Positions 43,380 to 52,192 of a stretch of 64,000 bases of DNA are shown one piece after another. The position numbers and the translations under genes were made by a program. Position 1 is the first letter of the stretch. Each line of letters begins with the position of its first letter. The notes below the pieces were generated by a model that searched no databases, had not been told where the DNA came from, and was given only the letters and a program-made list of their open reading frames with translations. The stretch is from Clostridiales bacterium (GTDB lineage Bacteria > Bacillota > Clostridia > Peptostreptococcales > Anaerovoracaceae), in contig QXXF01000002.1 in the NCBI GenBank assembly GCA_009911365.1, positions 1 through 64,000 on the forward strand. Reading direction: 5' to 3'.

Positions 43380-44192
43380 TTACTCAACAATGGCCGTAAG
43401 CCACGGGGCTGCCGGCCTGCCCAAAAGACGTGCGTTCAGGTACGCCATCTCCAGGGTGAGGCATGTGTTCCCCAAATAGTAGCCGTCCATAATAGTGAGT
43501 GTCATGGCAAGGTCAGGCTTCTCCATATCAGTCAGACAGATCGGCAGAAGATACTGCACCCGTCCCTGGTAGCCCTGTGGAACCACAATGCCGGGTTCCA
43601 CTACCGCCCTCCGTCGCGCCAGCTCTACTGCCGTTTCCAAAAGCAACGGCAGGTTCCGTGCATCGCAGATTTCAGCGGGCAACCGGAAATAATTTTCCTC
43701 ATCTCCTAGGATGTGGTCTACATTGACTCGGATCGGCCATTCCGGGTTGTAGTTGACGCCATTCTGCGTCATATAATAGCGGGGCTTCTTCGGAAGCGGC
43801 GATATGTACCGGAGCTGGTGAGACAACTCGTCCGCAAACCCCCTGAAATACCATTCCAGCATAGAATCTTTCTTCTTGTTCCGTCCAAAGCAGGCGTAAA
43901 TTGCTTTGTAACGCGGCGTGTAAAGGCCCGTATGGAAGCAGGCATGTTCGTTTTCAATATGGAACATCTCCGCCGCCTTGCTGGGATTTCTTTCATCTTT
44001 GTAGTCAATTAGCTGTTTTTTAAAGATTGCATGGATATAACGCTCTAAAATCGGCGTATCCGGATTTTTAGTTAAATAGATCGGATTCCGAAAGCGCCAC
44101 GGCTCCGGCAGTGCCATCTCAGCCAGTGCGTCAAGCTGGATGTACCAGTCCGGGACGTAGGCAAAGGAAAACAGATCTGGCTGCAATATCAT
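43380..44192 (-). CDS. DUF3825 domain protein
   Basis: 270 residues from the ATG at 44190-44192 (GGAGGGAATTGAT upstream). The opening LFSFAYVPDWYIQLDALAEM, the HACFHTGLYTPRYKAIYACF motif, and RVNVDHILGDEENYFRLPAE match DUF3825, a family on Firmicutes mobile elements and in some RNA-linked systems. No enzymatic role is established. The start overlaps the end of the small HTH gene. Confidence 0.78.
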   Translation of the reverse strand: MILQPDLFSFAYVPDWYIQLDALAEMALPEPWRFRNPIYLTKNPDTPILERYIHAIFKKQLIDYKDERNPSKAAEMFHIENEHACFHTGLYTPRYKAIYACFGRNKKKDSMLEWYFRGFADELSHQLRYISPLPKKPRYYMTQNGVNYNPEWPIRVNVDHILGDEENYFRLPAEICDARNLPLLLETAVELARRRAVVEPGIVVPQGYQGRVQYLLPICLTDMEKPDLAMTLTIMDGYYLGNTCLTLEMAYLNARLLGRPAAPWLTAIVE

Positions 44193-44431
44193 ATCAATTC
44201 CCTCCATTTTTTCTGGATTGCATCCACCAGCTTCATCTGCACCTGGACTTTCATGTCTTCATCAATATGCTGGAATATCTCACCGTTCCTGCCGGTCGTC
44301 TCATAGGTCACCAGCGAATTGATGTAAGCATCATAGTACAGCAGTATTTCATCCAATGCCGCTGCATCTCCGTGGACCGCCCTTTTAATTAGGTCATAGT
44401 TCAATTCATGTCTCTGAGCTTCCCCGCTCAT
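44189..44431 (-). CDS. Helix-turn-helix domain protein (Tn916 Orf8-like)
   Basis: 80 residues: ELNYDLIKRAVHGDAAALDEILLYYDAYINSL resembles sigma region 2 and the HTH_16 family seen in Tn916-like regulatory regions. It is paired with the region 4-like protein just upstream, which it overlaps by 26 bases, so together they may act like a split sigma factor. Confidence 0.78.
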   Translation of the reverse strand: MSGEAQRHELNYDLIKRAVHGDAAALDEILLYYDAYINSLVTYETTGRNGEIFQHIDEDMKVQVQMKLVDAIQKKWRELI

Positions 44432-44834
44432 AAAATATTCTGATTGCCTGAAAGGCGCGCTGCCTATAATTATAGACAGTGCGTACCGTCACCTCCATTC
44501 TTTTTGCAATTTCCTCATCCGTCAAATCATACCAGAAGTCAAGCAACAATACCTTCTGCTGTTTTTCCGGTAGGGAAAGGAGTGCTTTATATAAAGTTTC
44601 ACTGTAGACCACGCAGGATAACCCATCTGCAAAAAGCACAAAATAGTCGGACGGATACCTGTCCGCGTGGCTTAAAAGTTCAAGAATATAGTCTATCGGT
44701 TCTTCTGAAAAGTGTTTGTCCCGGTTTTCCTTCGCCCTTTTTAAGTTTCTGCTGAAATTGCGAGCCACCGTCTTGCTGAACGAGTCAAACATGGCGACCA
44801 TACGCTTTTCACGGTTATCAGAGGGAACTCCCAT
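44406..44834 (-). CDS. Sigma-70 region 4-like regulator (Tn916 Orf7-like)
   Basis: 142 residues. The C-terminal 70 contain YKALLSLPEKQQKVLLLDFWYDLTDEEIAKRMEVTVRTVYNYRQRAFQAIR, a region 4 HTH in clear form. The N-terminal half is helical with RNFSRNLKRAKENRDKHF. Proteins of this family stand with an Orf8-like partner on Tn916-type elements. An upstream leader with hairpin and possible Tyr-rich peptide may attenuate it. Confidence 0.82.
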   Translation of the reverse strand: MGVPSDNREKRMVAMFDSFSKTVARNFSRNLKRAKENRDKHFSEEPIDYILELLSHADRYPSDYFVLFADGLSCVVYSETLYKALLSLPEKQQKVLLLDFWYDLTDEEIAKRMEVTVRTVYNYRQRAFQAIRIFYERGSSET

Positions 44835-45259
44835 GACACATCCCTCCTTTTTGCAGAATTGAGCTGGTTGGTTTTTTTCGCCTCCTCACATAACCAGAAC
44901 ACATCTCAGGGTGCAAAACCGGAAAGTTTTTTGAAAATATTTTTATTTTATTTTTTAAGGCAGGCAAGTGGGTTCGCAAAGCTATAAAAGAATTCGCATG
45001 TACGGACACCTCCTTTATGCACAAAATGGGCCAATCTACACGAGGCAGACTGACCCATTCCGGCAGGCAACAGACCTACCCTGCAATATTTTCAAGTACA
45101 TCAATTCAGGAAACAGGCAGTATCCATAGCGGTAACTACGGTAATTCATAGAAGCTGCAAGTCTAATATTTTCACCTCGTTTCACTCTCACCATATCCAT
45201 TATAGAGAAATAGGACAGTTACCACTGGATTTCTATCGGGCGCACAAAGTATATGAAAA
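44835..45259 (-). promoter_or_regulatory. Leader region with promoter, hairpin and possible leader peptides
   Basis: A -10 TATAAT on the minus strand (45199-45204) is followed by a 37-codon ORF at 45036-45149 whose start is rich in Tyr (MNYRSYRYGYC). A 13-bp stem AATGGGtCAgTCT / AGAtTGgCCCATT (about 45023-45057), then TTTTGTG, overlaps its end. A further tiny ORF (MRILL, at about 45000) has an excellent AAAGGAGG site. No longer gene is seen. Confidence 0.5.
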
Positions 45260-46309
45260 TTAGTGAGCTTTGATTTTATCATAAATTGTGATGCTATCAG
45301 TAAATCTGTCATCCACAGTGGAACCCATCATTACACAAATATAAGTTTTCCCGTTAATTACTGCTGCAGAAACTAAGCAGTTACCCGCCAAAGTGCTGGC
45401 ACCTGTCTTTAGGCCAATGGCTTCGGGATAATAATATTGGCTGTTGGGATTGAGAAGTTCATTAGAGTTGTTGTATGTAACCTCTCTGCCGCTAACCCAT
45501 TTTTGGTATGACTTATAGTTTGCTACAATCTCTGAAATGTAGGGATCATCCAAACACGCCTGCGCTATGATGGCAAGGTCATAAGCAGTAGTGTATTCCC
45601 CTTCAGCATCATATCCCTCTGGAGCCACAAAGTTTGAGTTTTCAGCACCAAGCATGTGTGCTTTTTCATTTACCTTATCCATGAACACATTAATGGCTTG
45701 CTCATTTGTCAGTCTGCTATCGCCGGCAATTTTCTTTCCGGTATTGACCGCAAGCGTATAAGCTGCGTCATTACCGGAGGGGAGCAAGAGGGCTACCAGA
45801 AGTTGTCTTACTGTCAGAACATCGCCCTGATTAAGCCACGCCCTGGACGAATCCTCGTGCATCAGTTCTATCTCAGTACCTACCGTCATTTCATCTTCTG
45901 AGTCGCAGTAATCAAGTACCGTCAACGCTGTAATCATCTTGGCTGTACTGGCTGGCGCAATTTTGTCTGTACTGCTTTTCTGATACAGCAGGGTATTGGT
46001 GTCGGCATTCATTACAACTACATTCTTTGCTGCGACGTCCACAGAAATTGAACCAACAGAATCAACCGCCCCAGGTACAGGAGCAACTGCTTCGTTCTGC
46101 TTGTGATTCTCTTGGAAATAACTCTCGTTACTACTTGTAATTCCATTGTCGGGAGAGGGAGGACTTTTACTGCCTTTTAGCAGATTTACGGCACCAAAGG
46201 TGGCACCTGCTATAAGTAAGCAGAGCGCAATACACACGAAACCATAGCAAATCCTTTTCCTCGTCCTTGATCTCTACCGGTTCCTTATATTATTGTTTTG
46301 ATGTTCCAT
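45260..46309 (-). pseudogene. Serine D-alanyl-D-alanine carboxypeptidase (S11), early in-frame TAG
   Basis: The frame from the ATG at 46307-46309, well placed after AAGGAG, has TAG as codon 12 (46274-46276), and then runs on to a normal stop. The body is a DacA/PBP5-type enzyme: a membrane helix (CIALCLLIAGATFGAVNLL), STAK (SxxK), SGN and KTG motifs in order. It would trim pentapeptides on the outside of the membrane. Without suppression, translation must restart: a GTG at 46235-46237 gives 325 residues but lacks a good ribosome site and the cytoplasmic tail. All active-site motifs are intact, so the mutation may be recent. Confidence 0.85.
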
Positions 46310-46433
46310 TTTTTCTCCTTGTCAATTTAGGGCTTGCCAGTTATAAATCAACGCTCATCAAGCGTATGATTTTTCTTTTGCCGTCGTTCAGCAGATTGGG
46401 GCTATATGGATTTAGTTCTTTCGGAAAAAGCGT

Positions 46434-47018
46434 TCAAAGTGCTCGTAAGGGGGTAGCCCCCTTATCGGTGATTTCAATATAATCAGCTTTAGTCATACCG
46501 TACAAATAGTAATCGCAGTATGTGTTTACCATTTTACCCTCACGGATAAGTCCCTCACGCTTGAAGCCTGCTTTTTCCAAAGTTTTATACGATGCAATAT
46601 TTTGTACATGAACATCAGCCCAAAGACGCTGCAATTCTGTTTCTTCAAAGCAGAAGATAGCTACTCTCGCCAGCGCTTCTGTCATAAGTCGGTTGCCTTG
46701 ATAGGCAGGAGAAAGGCGAAATGCTACTTTTGCCATGCGGTCATTTTCAATGAGATACACCCACATATCCCCAATGACTTTATAATCTTGTTTGTGAACA
46801 ATACCCCAATGAAAACTTTTTGTGGGTTTCTCCGGCTTTTGAAAAAGCAATTCCGGGTTTAAGTCACTTTTCCCGGGGCGTTTTCCCCAATACTGATAAA
46901 TGGAACTGTCACCCAACCATTCTTTCAAATCTGAAACATCTTCTTTTCGCAGAGGGCGTAGGATAAGTTGTTCCGTTTCAAGAACAGGCTTATTCTGCGC
47001 ATAATCCTGTAATTTCAT
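46434..47018 (-). CDS. GNAT family acetyltransferase, RimJ/RimL-like
   Basis: 194 residues from the ATG at 47016-47018. The segments LILRPLRKEDVSDLKEWLGD, KVAFRLSPAYQGNRLMTEAL and NIASYKTLEKAGFKREGLIR are the RimJ/RimL pattern with the acetyl-CoA loop YQGNRL. It is the second gene of a pair with the TrmO-like gene, 14 bp downstream. Substrate unknown, likely an N-terminal amine or small amine. Confidence 0.87.
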   Translation of the reverse strand: MKLQDYAQNKPVLETEQLILRPLRKEDVSDLKEWLGDSSIYQYWGKRPGKSDLNPELLFQKPEKPTKSFHWGIVHKQDYKVIGDMWVYLIENDRMAKVAFRLSPAYQGNRLMTEALARVAIFCFEETELQRLWADVHVQNIASYKTLEKAGFKREGLIREGKMVNTYCDYYLYGMTKADYIEITDKGATPLRAL

Positions 47019-47032
47019 AAGCCACCCCCTTC

Positions 47033-47506
47033 TTAAAATTTGAACACCTGTACCCAATTAAAATAACCGGACTCTTCTGTGCTTTTCGGCCATTCGCTGC
47101 ACCATGCGGGAACACCGGGTGTTTCAACCCTGTCAAAACTCGGAGTGTACGGCTTGATGTCAAGCACGGGCGTATTGTCATTTGCGTCAATGAATGTAAC
47201 ACGAATCATGCCGTTGGTGAAATCAATGTTGATAATTTCGGACGCTGTTAATGCAATAGGGTTCGGACGCGCAGGAGATCGTGTCGCAAATACACCCATG
47301 ACTTCGGGCGCACCTTTATAGGGCTGTTCTGTCTGTAATTCATTCCGGTCTGCGTCGTTGTCGCAATCGCTGAACCACCAAAGGACATTGATGTGGCTGA
47401 AGCCCTCTAAGGCTTGCAGTCCGGGAATGTACCCCGGCTCTAACTGAATAAATGTGCCGAATTCATCATTTTTTACTCTGCCAATGGCTTTTAATTGATA
47501 GGTCAT
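47033..47506 (-). CDS. TrmO/TsaA-domain SAM-dependent methyltransferase
   Basis: 157 residues. AIGRVKNDEFGTFIQLEPGY, ALEGFSHINVLWWFSDCDND, GVFATRSPARPNPIALTASE, and LDIKPYTPSFDRVETPGVP are the TrmO (YaeB/TsaA) beta-barrel motifs. E. coli TrmO methylates t6A37 of tRNA-Thr. The short length and accessory location mean a different substrate is possible. Confidence 0.88.
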   Translation of the reverse strand: MTYQLKAIGRVKNDEFGTFIQLEPGYIPGLQALEGFSHINVLWWFSDCDNDADRNELQTEQPYKGAPEVMGVFATRSPARPNPIALTASEIINIDFTNGMIRVTFIDANDNTPVLDIKPYTPSFDRVETPGVPAWCSEWPKSTEESGYFNWVQVFKF

Positions 47507-47575
47507 ATTTTTCCTCCTTGCTTTTGTTGGTAAAACCAGTATAAGACCTCACATCATGTGAGATGCAATAGGGAA

Positions 47576-47604
47576 AAATAAAAAATGCCCTGCATTTTTA
47601 GCAG
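47576..47604 (-). terminator. Terminator after merR-type gene
   Basis: On the minus strand CCTGC-TAAAAAT-GCAGG is followed by a T-rich tail (GCATTTTTTATTTTT). It lies 22 bases below the stop of the MerR-type gene. Confidence 0.68.
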
Positions 47605-47625
47605 GATATTTCAAAGTCTATACAA

Positions 47626-48438
47626 TCATGCGTGTTCCAGCGGTATTTGAAGCTCAATCAAATATTTTTCAGAGTTATTCTCATTCCACGGACCTCTATG
47701 CACGATTTGGCGCATCGGGTTAGACATTTTGTATTCGCTGTTTTTCTGCAACCATTGGGCAAAGGCAAGGTAGGCACCTTTTATATTTGCAAAATCACCA
47801 TAAACCATTGCATAGGCCATATATGGGACTGGTTCTGTCATGTGGAAACAAAATGGCTCTTTTGCCATTCCCATTTTCTTTACCGGGGCGCATAGCTCAA
47901 TATCAACATCTGTCTCTCGAAATTCTATATCGTGATAAATGGAAAATGTATTGCCCGTTATTTCGATTTTTTGCGCTTCTGTGAAAGTAGAAAGTTCCTT
48001 CCATAAGTCACCCTCGGAATAGTAGTTTGGTACAATTTTCCGCAAGGATAGCACCTGATACGAAGGGATTGACTTAACGGAGATGTTATAGTGCAGTTCT
48101 CCTTTATTACCCTGTATTTCACTTTTTGCCAGTTCGATCTTCCGCAGTTTTTTTCGTTCAGCCTGTATTGCGTTTTCTATCTCTATGCGCTTCTTGTCAA
48201 GTTGCACAAGAAGTGATTGCTCGTCCATCGTCAGGGCAAGCGCAATTTCCGAAACATTCAGCCCACTATCCCGCAAATACAAAATCTTATTTAGACGCGG
48301 TATTTGCTTTACTGAATACAGTCGGTGTCCCGTCCACTTGTCAACCTCTGCCGGTGTCAGAAGTCCTACCTCGTCATAGTAGCGAAGCATACGAATAGAT
48401 ACCTGCACCAGCTTTGAAAATTCACCTATTCTAAACAT
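47626..48438 (-). CDS. MerR-family regulator with GyrI-like effector domain
   Basis: 270 residues. The MerR HTH is complete (MFRIGEFSKLVQVSIRMLRY, YDEVGLLTPAEVDKWTGHRL, YSVKQIPRLNKILYLRDSGL), followed by the dimerization helix to about 120 and a GyrI-like domain (PSYQVLSLRKIVPNYYSEGD, FCFHMTEPVPYMAYAMVYGD). Such regulators (BmrR type) answer to lipophilic cations and other drugs. No target promoter is evident next to it. Confidence 0.9.
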   Translation of the reverse strand: MFRIGEFSKLVQVSIRMLRYYDEVGLLTPAEVDKWTGHRLYSVKQIPRLNKILYLRDSGLNVSEIALALTMDEQSLLVQLDKKRIEIENAIQAERKKLRKIELAKSEIQGNKGELHYNISVKSIPSYQVLSLRKIVPNYYSEGDLWKELSTFTEAQKIEITGNTFSIYHDIEFRETDVDIELCAPVKKMGMAKEPFCFHMTEPVPYMAYAMVYGDFANIKGAYLAFAQWLQKNSEYKMSNPMRQIVHRGPWNENNSEKYLIELQIPLEHA

Positions 48439-48558
48439 TCTATCACCACCTATCTATCATTATATCCATAGTTTTTGATACTTCAAACAGAAATTCGCTT
48501 TAAGTAATATAGATTTATTTTGGCTAACTGATAATGATGTGGCGCTTTTTCAAATACA

Positions 48559-49110
48559 TTATCTCTTTTTCTTGTGTAGCTTTAAGTCAATATTTTTCGT
48601 TGCCGCTGCATCCTGCAGTAATCCAGCGACAAAGGCGCTTTTTTCTTTGAGCGTCAGTGTCTCCATATCAGGTTTACGATCCATTTCCCTAAGTACCGTT
48701 TGCAATTCTTGCAGTTCCAACAGGTTGACGGCTACACAAAAGAGTGTCTTTTTGCGGCCATCATTATAGTTGGACAAGAAAACCTCCAGCATTTTTGCTT
48801 TTTCCGCCTGCTCTGCATTATAAACATCTATCCCGAATCGTTTGGCCTTTTCCATATCGGATCTTCGGCTTCGGTGTGTTATAAAGGAATCAAAGTCGTC
48901 AATATGATCGTATTTTCCGCAAGGGTATTCACTGCATTGGAAGCAGTATTCAACACTGTCATGTTTCATGCTGCACCTTGCGATTTTGCACGACTGATTT
49001 CCTTCACCGCCGCCGCAGCCAGGACAGTTTTTATTCAAGAACATGGGGCAAAGCCCGCAATTCAAACCGCAGAGGGAAAATAATTGATTTGGTCGGTTAA
49101 ATCCTTTCAT
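48559..49110 (-). CDS. DUF3795 cysteine-rich protein
   Basis: 183 residues. The N-terminal 70 contain many Cys (SLCGLNCGLCPMFLNKNCPG, CGGGEGNQSCKIARCSMKHD, YCFQCSEYPC), the DUF3795 pattern for metal or iron-sulfur binding. The C-terminal part is helical. Function not known. It stands 25 bp below the 194-residue protein, so they may be cotranscribed. Confidence 0.85.
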   Translation of the reverse strand: MKGFNRPNQLFSLCGLNCGLCPMFLNKNCPGCGGGEGNQSCKIARCSMKHDSVEYCFQCSEYPCGKYDHIDDFDSFITHRSRRSDMEKAKRFGIDVYNAEQAEKAKMLEVFLSNYNDGRKKTLFCVAVNLLELQELQTVLREMDRKPDMETLTLKEKSAFVAGLLQDAAATKNIDLKLHKKKR

Positions 49111-49135
49111 GGCATCTCCTAATGTAAGATAAATC

Positions 49136-49720
49136 CTAATCTTTGCTAAACGTGACTCTCAGCAGACAGTAATCAAATCCCTGTCGTATGCTTTGCAATA
49201 TTTCCACATCCACGGGAGTCTCAAAAACAAGTTCAAAAAGTTTCTTATTATATCCTGCAGTACAGTGGCACCAAGTTAGGGATTGTGAAAGAGCCGCCTC
49301 CTCTAACATCGGACACTCACAAGTAAACATTTTCGTATATAACTGATTTTCTTCTATATACCAGCCGGCACCATTTTTATTTAATGCAGATACAAAGCGG
49401 TGCAAATCTTTATTAAGGGATTTATATAACCGTTTCAGTTCCTTAGCCGTATCTTCCAATCTTCCATTTTCATTACAATAACAATTCTGACGAATTTCTT
49501 TGACGATATTTCCATCAAACCTGTTTTCCAGAAGAGACGATAGCTTTTCCACCCATTCCGCGCGTTCTGCAGGTGTTGAATTTGGTGTTAACGGCAATTC
49601 AAACATTACACTATCTGATGACTCTTTTGAAACTGTCGTTTCCAAACTGCGTTTCAGTCTCATAAGTTCATCCAATTCTAAAGTCGGTGATATGTGCTCC
49701 GGCATAGAAAAATTTCTCAT
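49136..49720 (-). CDS. DUF6144-like protein
   Basis: 194 residues from the ATG at 49718-49720 (GGGAGGTG upstream). Conserved cysteines occur in NCYCNENGR, FTCECPML and TWCHCTAGYNKKLFELVFE. The latter is typical of the L-2-amino-thiazoline-4-carboxylic acid hydrolase-like / DUF6144 group. I am fairly but not fully sure of the family name. Enzymatic role unknown. Confidence 0.65.
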   Translation of the reverse strand: MRNFSMPEHISPTLELDELMRLKRSLETTVSKESSDSVMFELPLTPNSTPAERAEWVEKLSSLLENRFDGNIVKEIRQNCYCNENGRLEDTAKELKRLYKSLNKDLHRFVSALNKNGAGWYIEENQLYTKMFTCECPMLEEAALSQSLTWCHCTAGYNKKLFELVFETPVDVEILQSIRQGFDYCLLRVTFSKD

Positions 49721-49852
49721 ATTTGGCACCTCCCTCGGCTCAAAATTTGTATTCCAGATCAAAGAATTTTTTTATTCCAAGTCCAGCATACTGATTGATT
49801 CACATTTTCCCTTCTCAATCACAATAGCAGGCATAGCTTTTGCAGGCCGCAA

Positions 49853-50284
49853 TCAGTTACCAAAGAAGTCTATATCATACCTTGTCCCATGTGAGAAAAG
49901 AATTCCTTCTGTTAATTGAATACATAATATAATCGTATTTTCATCGTCAAAATCAGTATGGCCGTTATCGATCCATTCAGCAAAGACCTTTTTCAATTTG
50001 TCAGCAATCAGACAATTTTCCGTTTTCCCGAAATATCCTAAGCTAACGCCTTTCCCATGGGCTGTAAACCACTCACCGGCGATTGCAACAACAGGGTTAT
50101 CCTTTATGTGTTGCATTTTATTTGAAAGCGCATGGGTAATGATATAAAATGCTCCATTTTCGTAATAAGCATTTACATATCGTACATAAGGCATCCCGTT
50201 TTCTGTTGTTGCCAAGGCGATAATTGTGTCTTTCCCGAAACGCTCAATCATGACCAGTTCTGCTTCTTGACTAAATTCTTTCAT
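49853..50284 (-). CDS. Pyridoxamine 5'-phosphate oxidase family protein
   Basis: 143 residues. AELVMIERFGKDTIIALATTENGMPYVRYVNAYYENGAFYIITHALSNKMQHIKDN is the FMN-binding split barrel opening, with a GEWFTAHGKGVSLG core. It is probably a flavin- or heme-linked reductase or oxidase; the substrate is not readable. It stands alone with AAGGGAG before its start. Confidence 0.86.
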   Translation of the reverse strand: MKEFSQEAELVMIERFGKDTIIALATTENGMPYVRYVNAYYENGAFYIITHALSNKMQHIKDNPVVAIAGEWFTAHGKGVSLGYFGKTENCLIADKLKKVFAEWIDNGHTDFDDENTIILCIQLTEGILFSHGTRYDIDFFGN

Positions 50285-50346
50285 TAAATCTTTCTCCCTT
50301 CAAATTATATTTTTCGGATCTGTTCAAAGTCTCGACAAGCTGGAAT

Positions 50347-50694
50347 TTATCTTGCTTCCTTTAACAATTCTTCAGCTTCTACACCAAAGAGTTTTGCCAG
50401 TGCTATTAGATTCGTAGTGCTTGGATCAGATGCACCACTTTCCCATTTAGAGACAGCCTGACGGCTGACACCTAATGTTTCTGCAACAAACTCCTGAGTC
50501 ATTTTACAATCTAACCTATGCTGCTTTAGCACTTCTCCAAGAGTCTTCGCATTTTTCGCTTTTTCTTTCCTAACCGGTGATGATTTTGTGTACTTCCGCA
50601 GTGCTTTAACGATTAGGCTAACAATATAGATGGTAACCGTTACTCCAACAAGCCACAAGGCAATCATTAAATACTGATTTAGACCAAATTTCAT
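50347..50694 (-). CDS. Membrane-anchored XRE-family regulator
   Basis: 115 residues from the ATG at 50692-50694. A membrane helix (about 8-28, LMIALWLVGVTVTIYIVSLI) precedes a basic linker and a canonical XRE HTH (LGEVLKQHRLDCKMTQEFVA, ETLGVSRQAVSKWESGASDP). A DNA-binding domain tethered to the membrane is unusual and suggests control by a membrane signal. The 32-residue ORF immediately upstream is likely cotranscribed. Confidence 0.85.
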   Translation of the reverse strand: MKFGLNQYLMIALWLVGVTVTIYIVSLIVKALRKYTKSSPVRKEKAKNAKTLGEVLKQHRLDCKMTQEFVAETLGVSRQAVSKWESGASDPSTTNLIALAKLFGVEAEELLKEAR

Positions 50695-50723
50695 TTTTGG
50701 GTTCTCCTTTCTATTTGATAGCC

Positions 50724-50822
50724 TCATAATAGCAATTTTTCTATGGTTGCACCACCAACTATCACGCAACTTTTCAGTTGCGAAGCATTTATGATATTAA
50801 ATTCAAGTTTTTCAAGATTCAT
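50724..50822 (-). CDS. 32-residue peptide with double-glycine motif
   Basis: The ATG at 50820-50822 follows AAAGGAGATACGGACT, a strong ribosome site. The peptide reads MNLEKLEFNIINASQLKSCV then IVGGATIEKLLL. A leader-like helix then GG resembles the N-terminal part of double-glycine leader peptides, but the part after GG is only eight residues. A 7-bp hairpin with a GAAA loop lies within the gene. It is directly upstream of the membrane XRE regulator. Not a family I recognise. Confidence 0.5.
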   Translation of the reverse strand: MNLEKLEFNIINASQLKSCVIVGGATIEKLLL

Positions 50823-51031
50823 AGTCCGTATCTCCTTTCGTTTTTTATTTTATTCCATAGTATTGTTACCTCCTTATGTATCAAAACTGTTGAATTGGAA
50901 TTTGTCATAATAAATTAAGGATATTATAGGTTTAAGTAGTAGCAAGACTTTAATAAAGTAGAAAAGCCTCAATTGAATTTCTATACCAGATTAGTTACTG
51001 CGTATAACCTCCATATAAACGTCCTCTTCCA
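50823..51031. other. Intergenic region upstream of the small peptide gene
   Basis: AT-rich sequence with a second ribosome site for a two-codon ORF (ATGGAATAA, about 50850-50858) and TATAAT-like boxes on the minus strand near 50932-50937. No gene of usual size is seen. The MFS gene ends at 51032. Confidence 0.4.
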
Positions 51032-52192
51032 TCATTTGTTCTTTTGATTTTTTATCCAGATATAGCAGATAACCACTCCGATTAAGGCTATCCCTCCTGT
51101 GGTTATATATGGTAATTCAATATTGCTTTCATACAGATACCCAGTTAATAAAGGAGCAATAACTTTGCTAAGATTTCCGGCGGTACTGGCAAATCCCATC
51201 AGTGTTCCTTTATGCTGATTGTCAGTTTTTGAAAGGGTTGCGTTTAATGTGGGTACTGTAATAGCAGAAGATACCGCAAATAAGCCAAAAACCACCAACA
51301 CACTAACAAACCCAGTTGTCAATACCATGGCAAACGCTACTAAGGCTTTGCAAAACACACCTATCAGTATTAGTGGCTTCTCACCAATTTTTTTTGCTAA
51401 AGGACCAGTCAAAAAGCCTTGTACTACAATCAAAATACCTGCTAGAGCCATCCAAATAACACCAACTTGCTTAGTGGAAAATCCAAACTTATCTACGACA
51501 TACAGCCCCGTAATTCCTTGCAAGCCTGTTTGACAGAAATGCACAACGAAAATAAGTATCAAAACCATTCCTGCTGAGCCCAAAATTATACTTTTCAGGT
51601 CTGAAAAATCAAAGGGTTTTCTTTTTTCCGTCTGTCCTGAACGCTCAATTGACTCTGGCAAAAGTGTTAGAATTAGTAGAAAGGCAATAAATGAAATGCC
51701 AGCGCCTGTAAAAAATGGGAGCGCAAGCGAATAGCCTGCAAGAATGCCTCCCAATAATGGTCCCATCATTACGCCAATGCTCATTGAAGCTCCAAGTTGA
51801 CTCATATTCTTGCTTCTTTCTTCCTCCGAGCTGGAATCTCCAACATATGCCAAAGATGCAACGGACGTAGCAGATGACAAAATACCCGATAAACTGCGAG
51901 CTATAAATAGTGTCCAAAAGGATGAAGCCAAACCGAACAGGAACAAACTGATGGAATATCCTATAATACCAATGCTGATAATCGGCTTTCTACCAATTCG
52001 GTCGGACAGTGCACCCCAAAAAGGTGCGCATACTGTTTGTGCCAGAGCATATACGGCAGTGAGCCATCCAAGCTCACGACCGCCAGCACCTAGATTTTCC
52101 ATGTAAAATGGCATGACCGGAAGAACTAAGCTATATCCTAACGCAATCACCAAAGTAGCAAGATTTAAAGCGAAAATTGGCTTTTTATTCAT
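51032..52192 (-). CDS. MFS drug efflux transporter
   Basis: 386 residues from the ATG at 52190-52192, twelve membrane helices. The antiporter motif A is present between helices 2 and 3 (APFWGALSDRIGRKPIISIG), and motif C-like GPLLGGILAGY in helix 5. It belongs to the Tet(A)/multidrug DHA1 group. Its start overlaps the end of the phosphotransferase-like gene by eight bases, so an export function linked to that enzyme is likely. Substrate unknown. Confidence 0.88.
   Translation of the reverse strand: MNKKPIFALNLATLVIALGYSLVLPVMPFYMENLGAGGRELGWLTAVYALAQTVCAPFWGALSDRIGRKPIISIGIIGYSISLFLFGLASSFWTLFIARSLSGILSSATSVASLAYVGDSSSEEERSKNMSQLGASMSIGVMMGPLLGGILAGYSLALPFFTGAGISFIAFLLILTLLPESIERSGQTEKRKPFDFSDLKSIILGSAGMVLILIFVVHFCQTGLQGITGLYVVDKFGFSTKQVGVIWMALAGILIVVQGFLTGPLAKKIGEKPLILIGVFCKALVAFAMVLTTGFVSVLVVFGLFAVSSAITVPTLNATLSKTDNQHKGTLMGFASTAGNLSKVIAPLLTGYLYESNIELPYITTGGIALIGVVICYIWIKNQKNK

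Noticed and set aside
30351-46276. Genome-wide recoding of TAG as sense
   Set aside because: Other intact genes here end normally with TAG (permease paralog 2 at 20227-20229, serine recombinase at 58362-58364), so the two in-frame TAG codons are more likely mutations.
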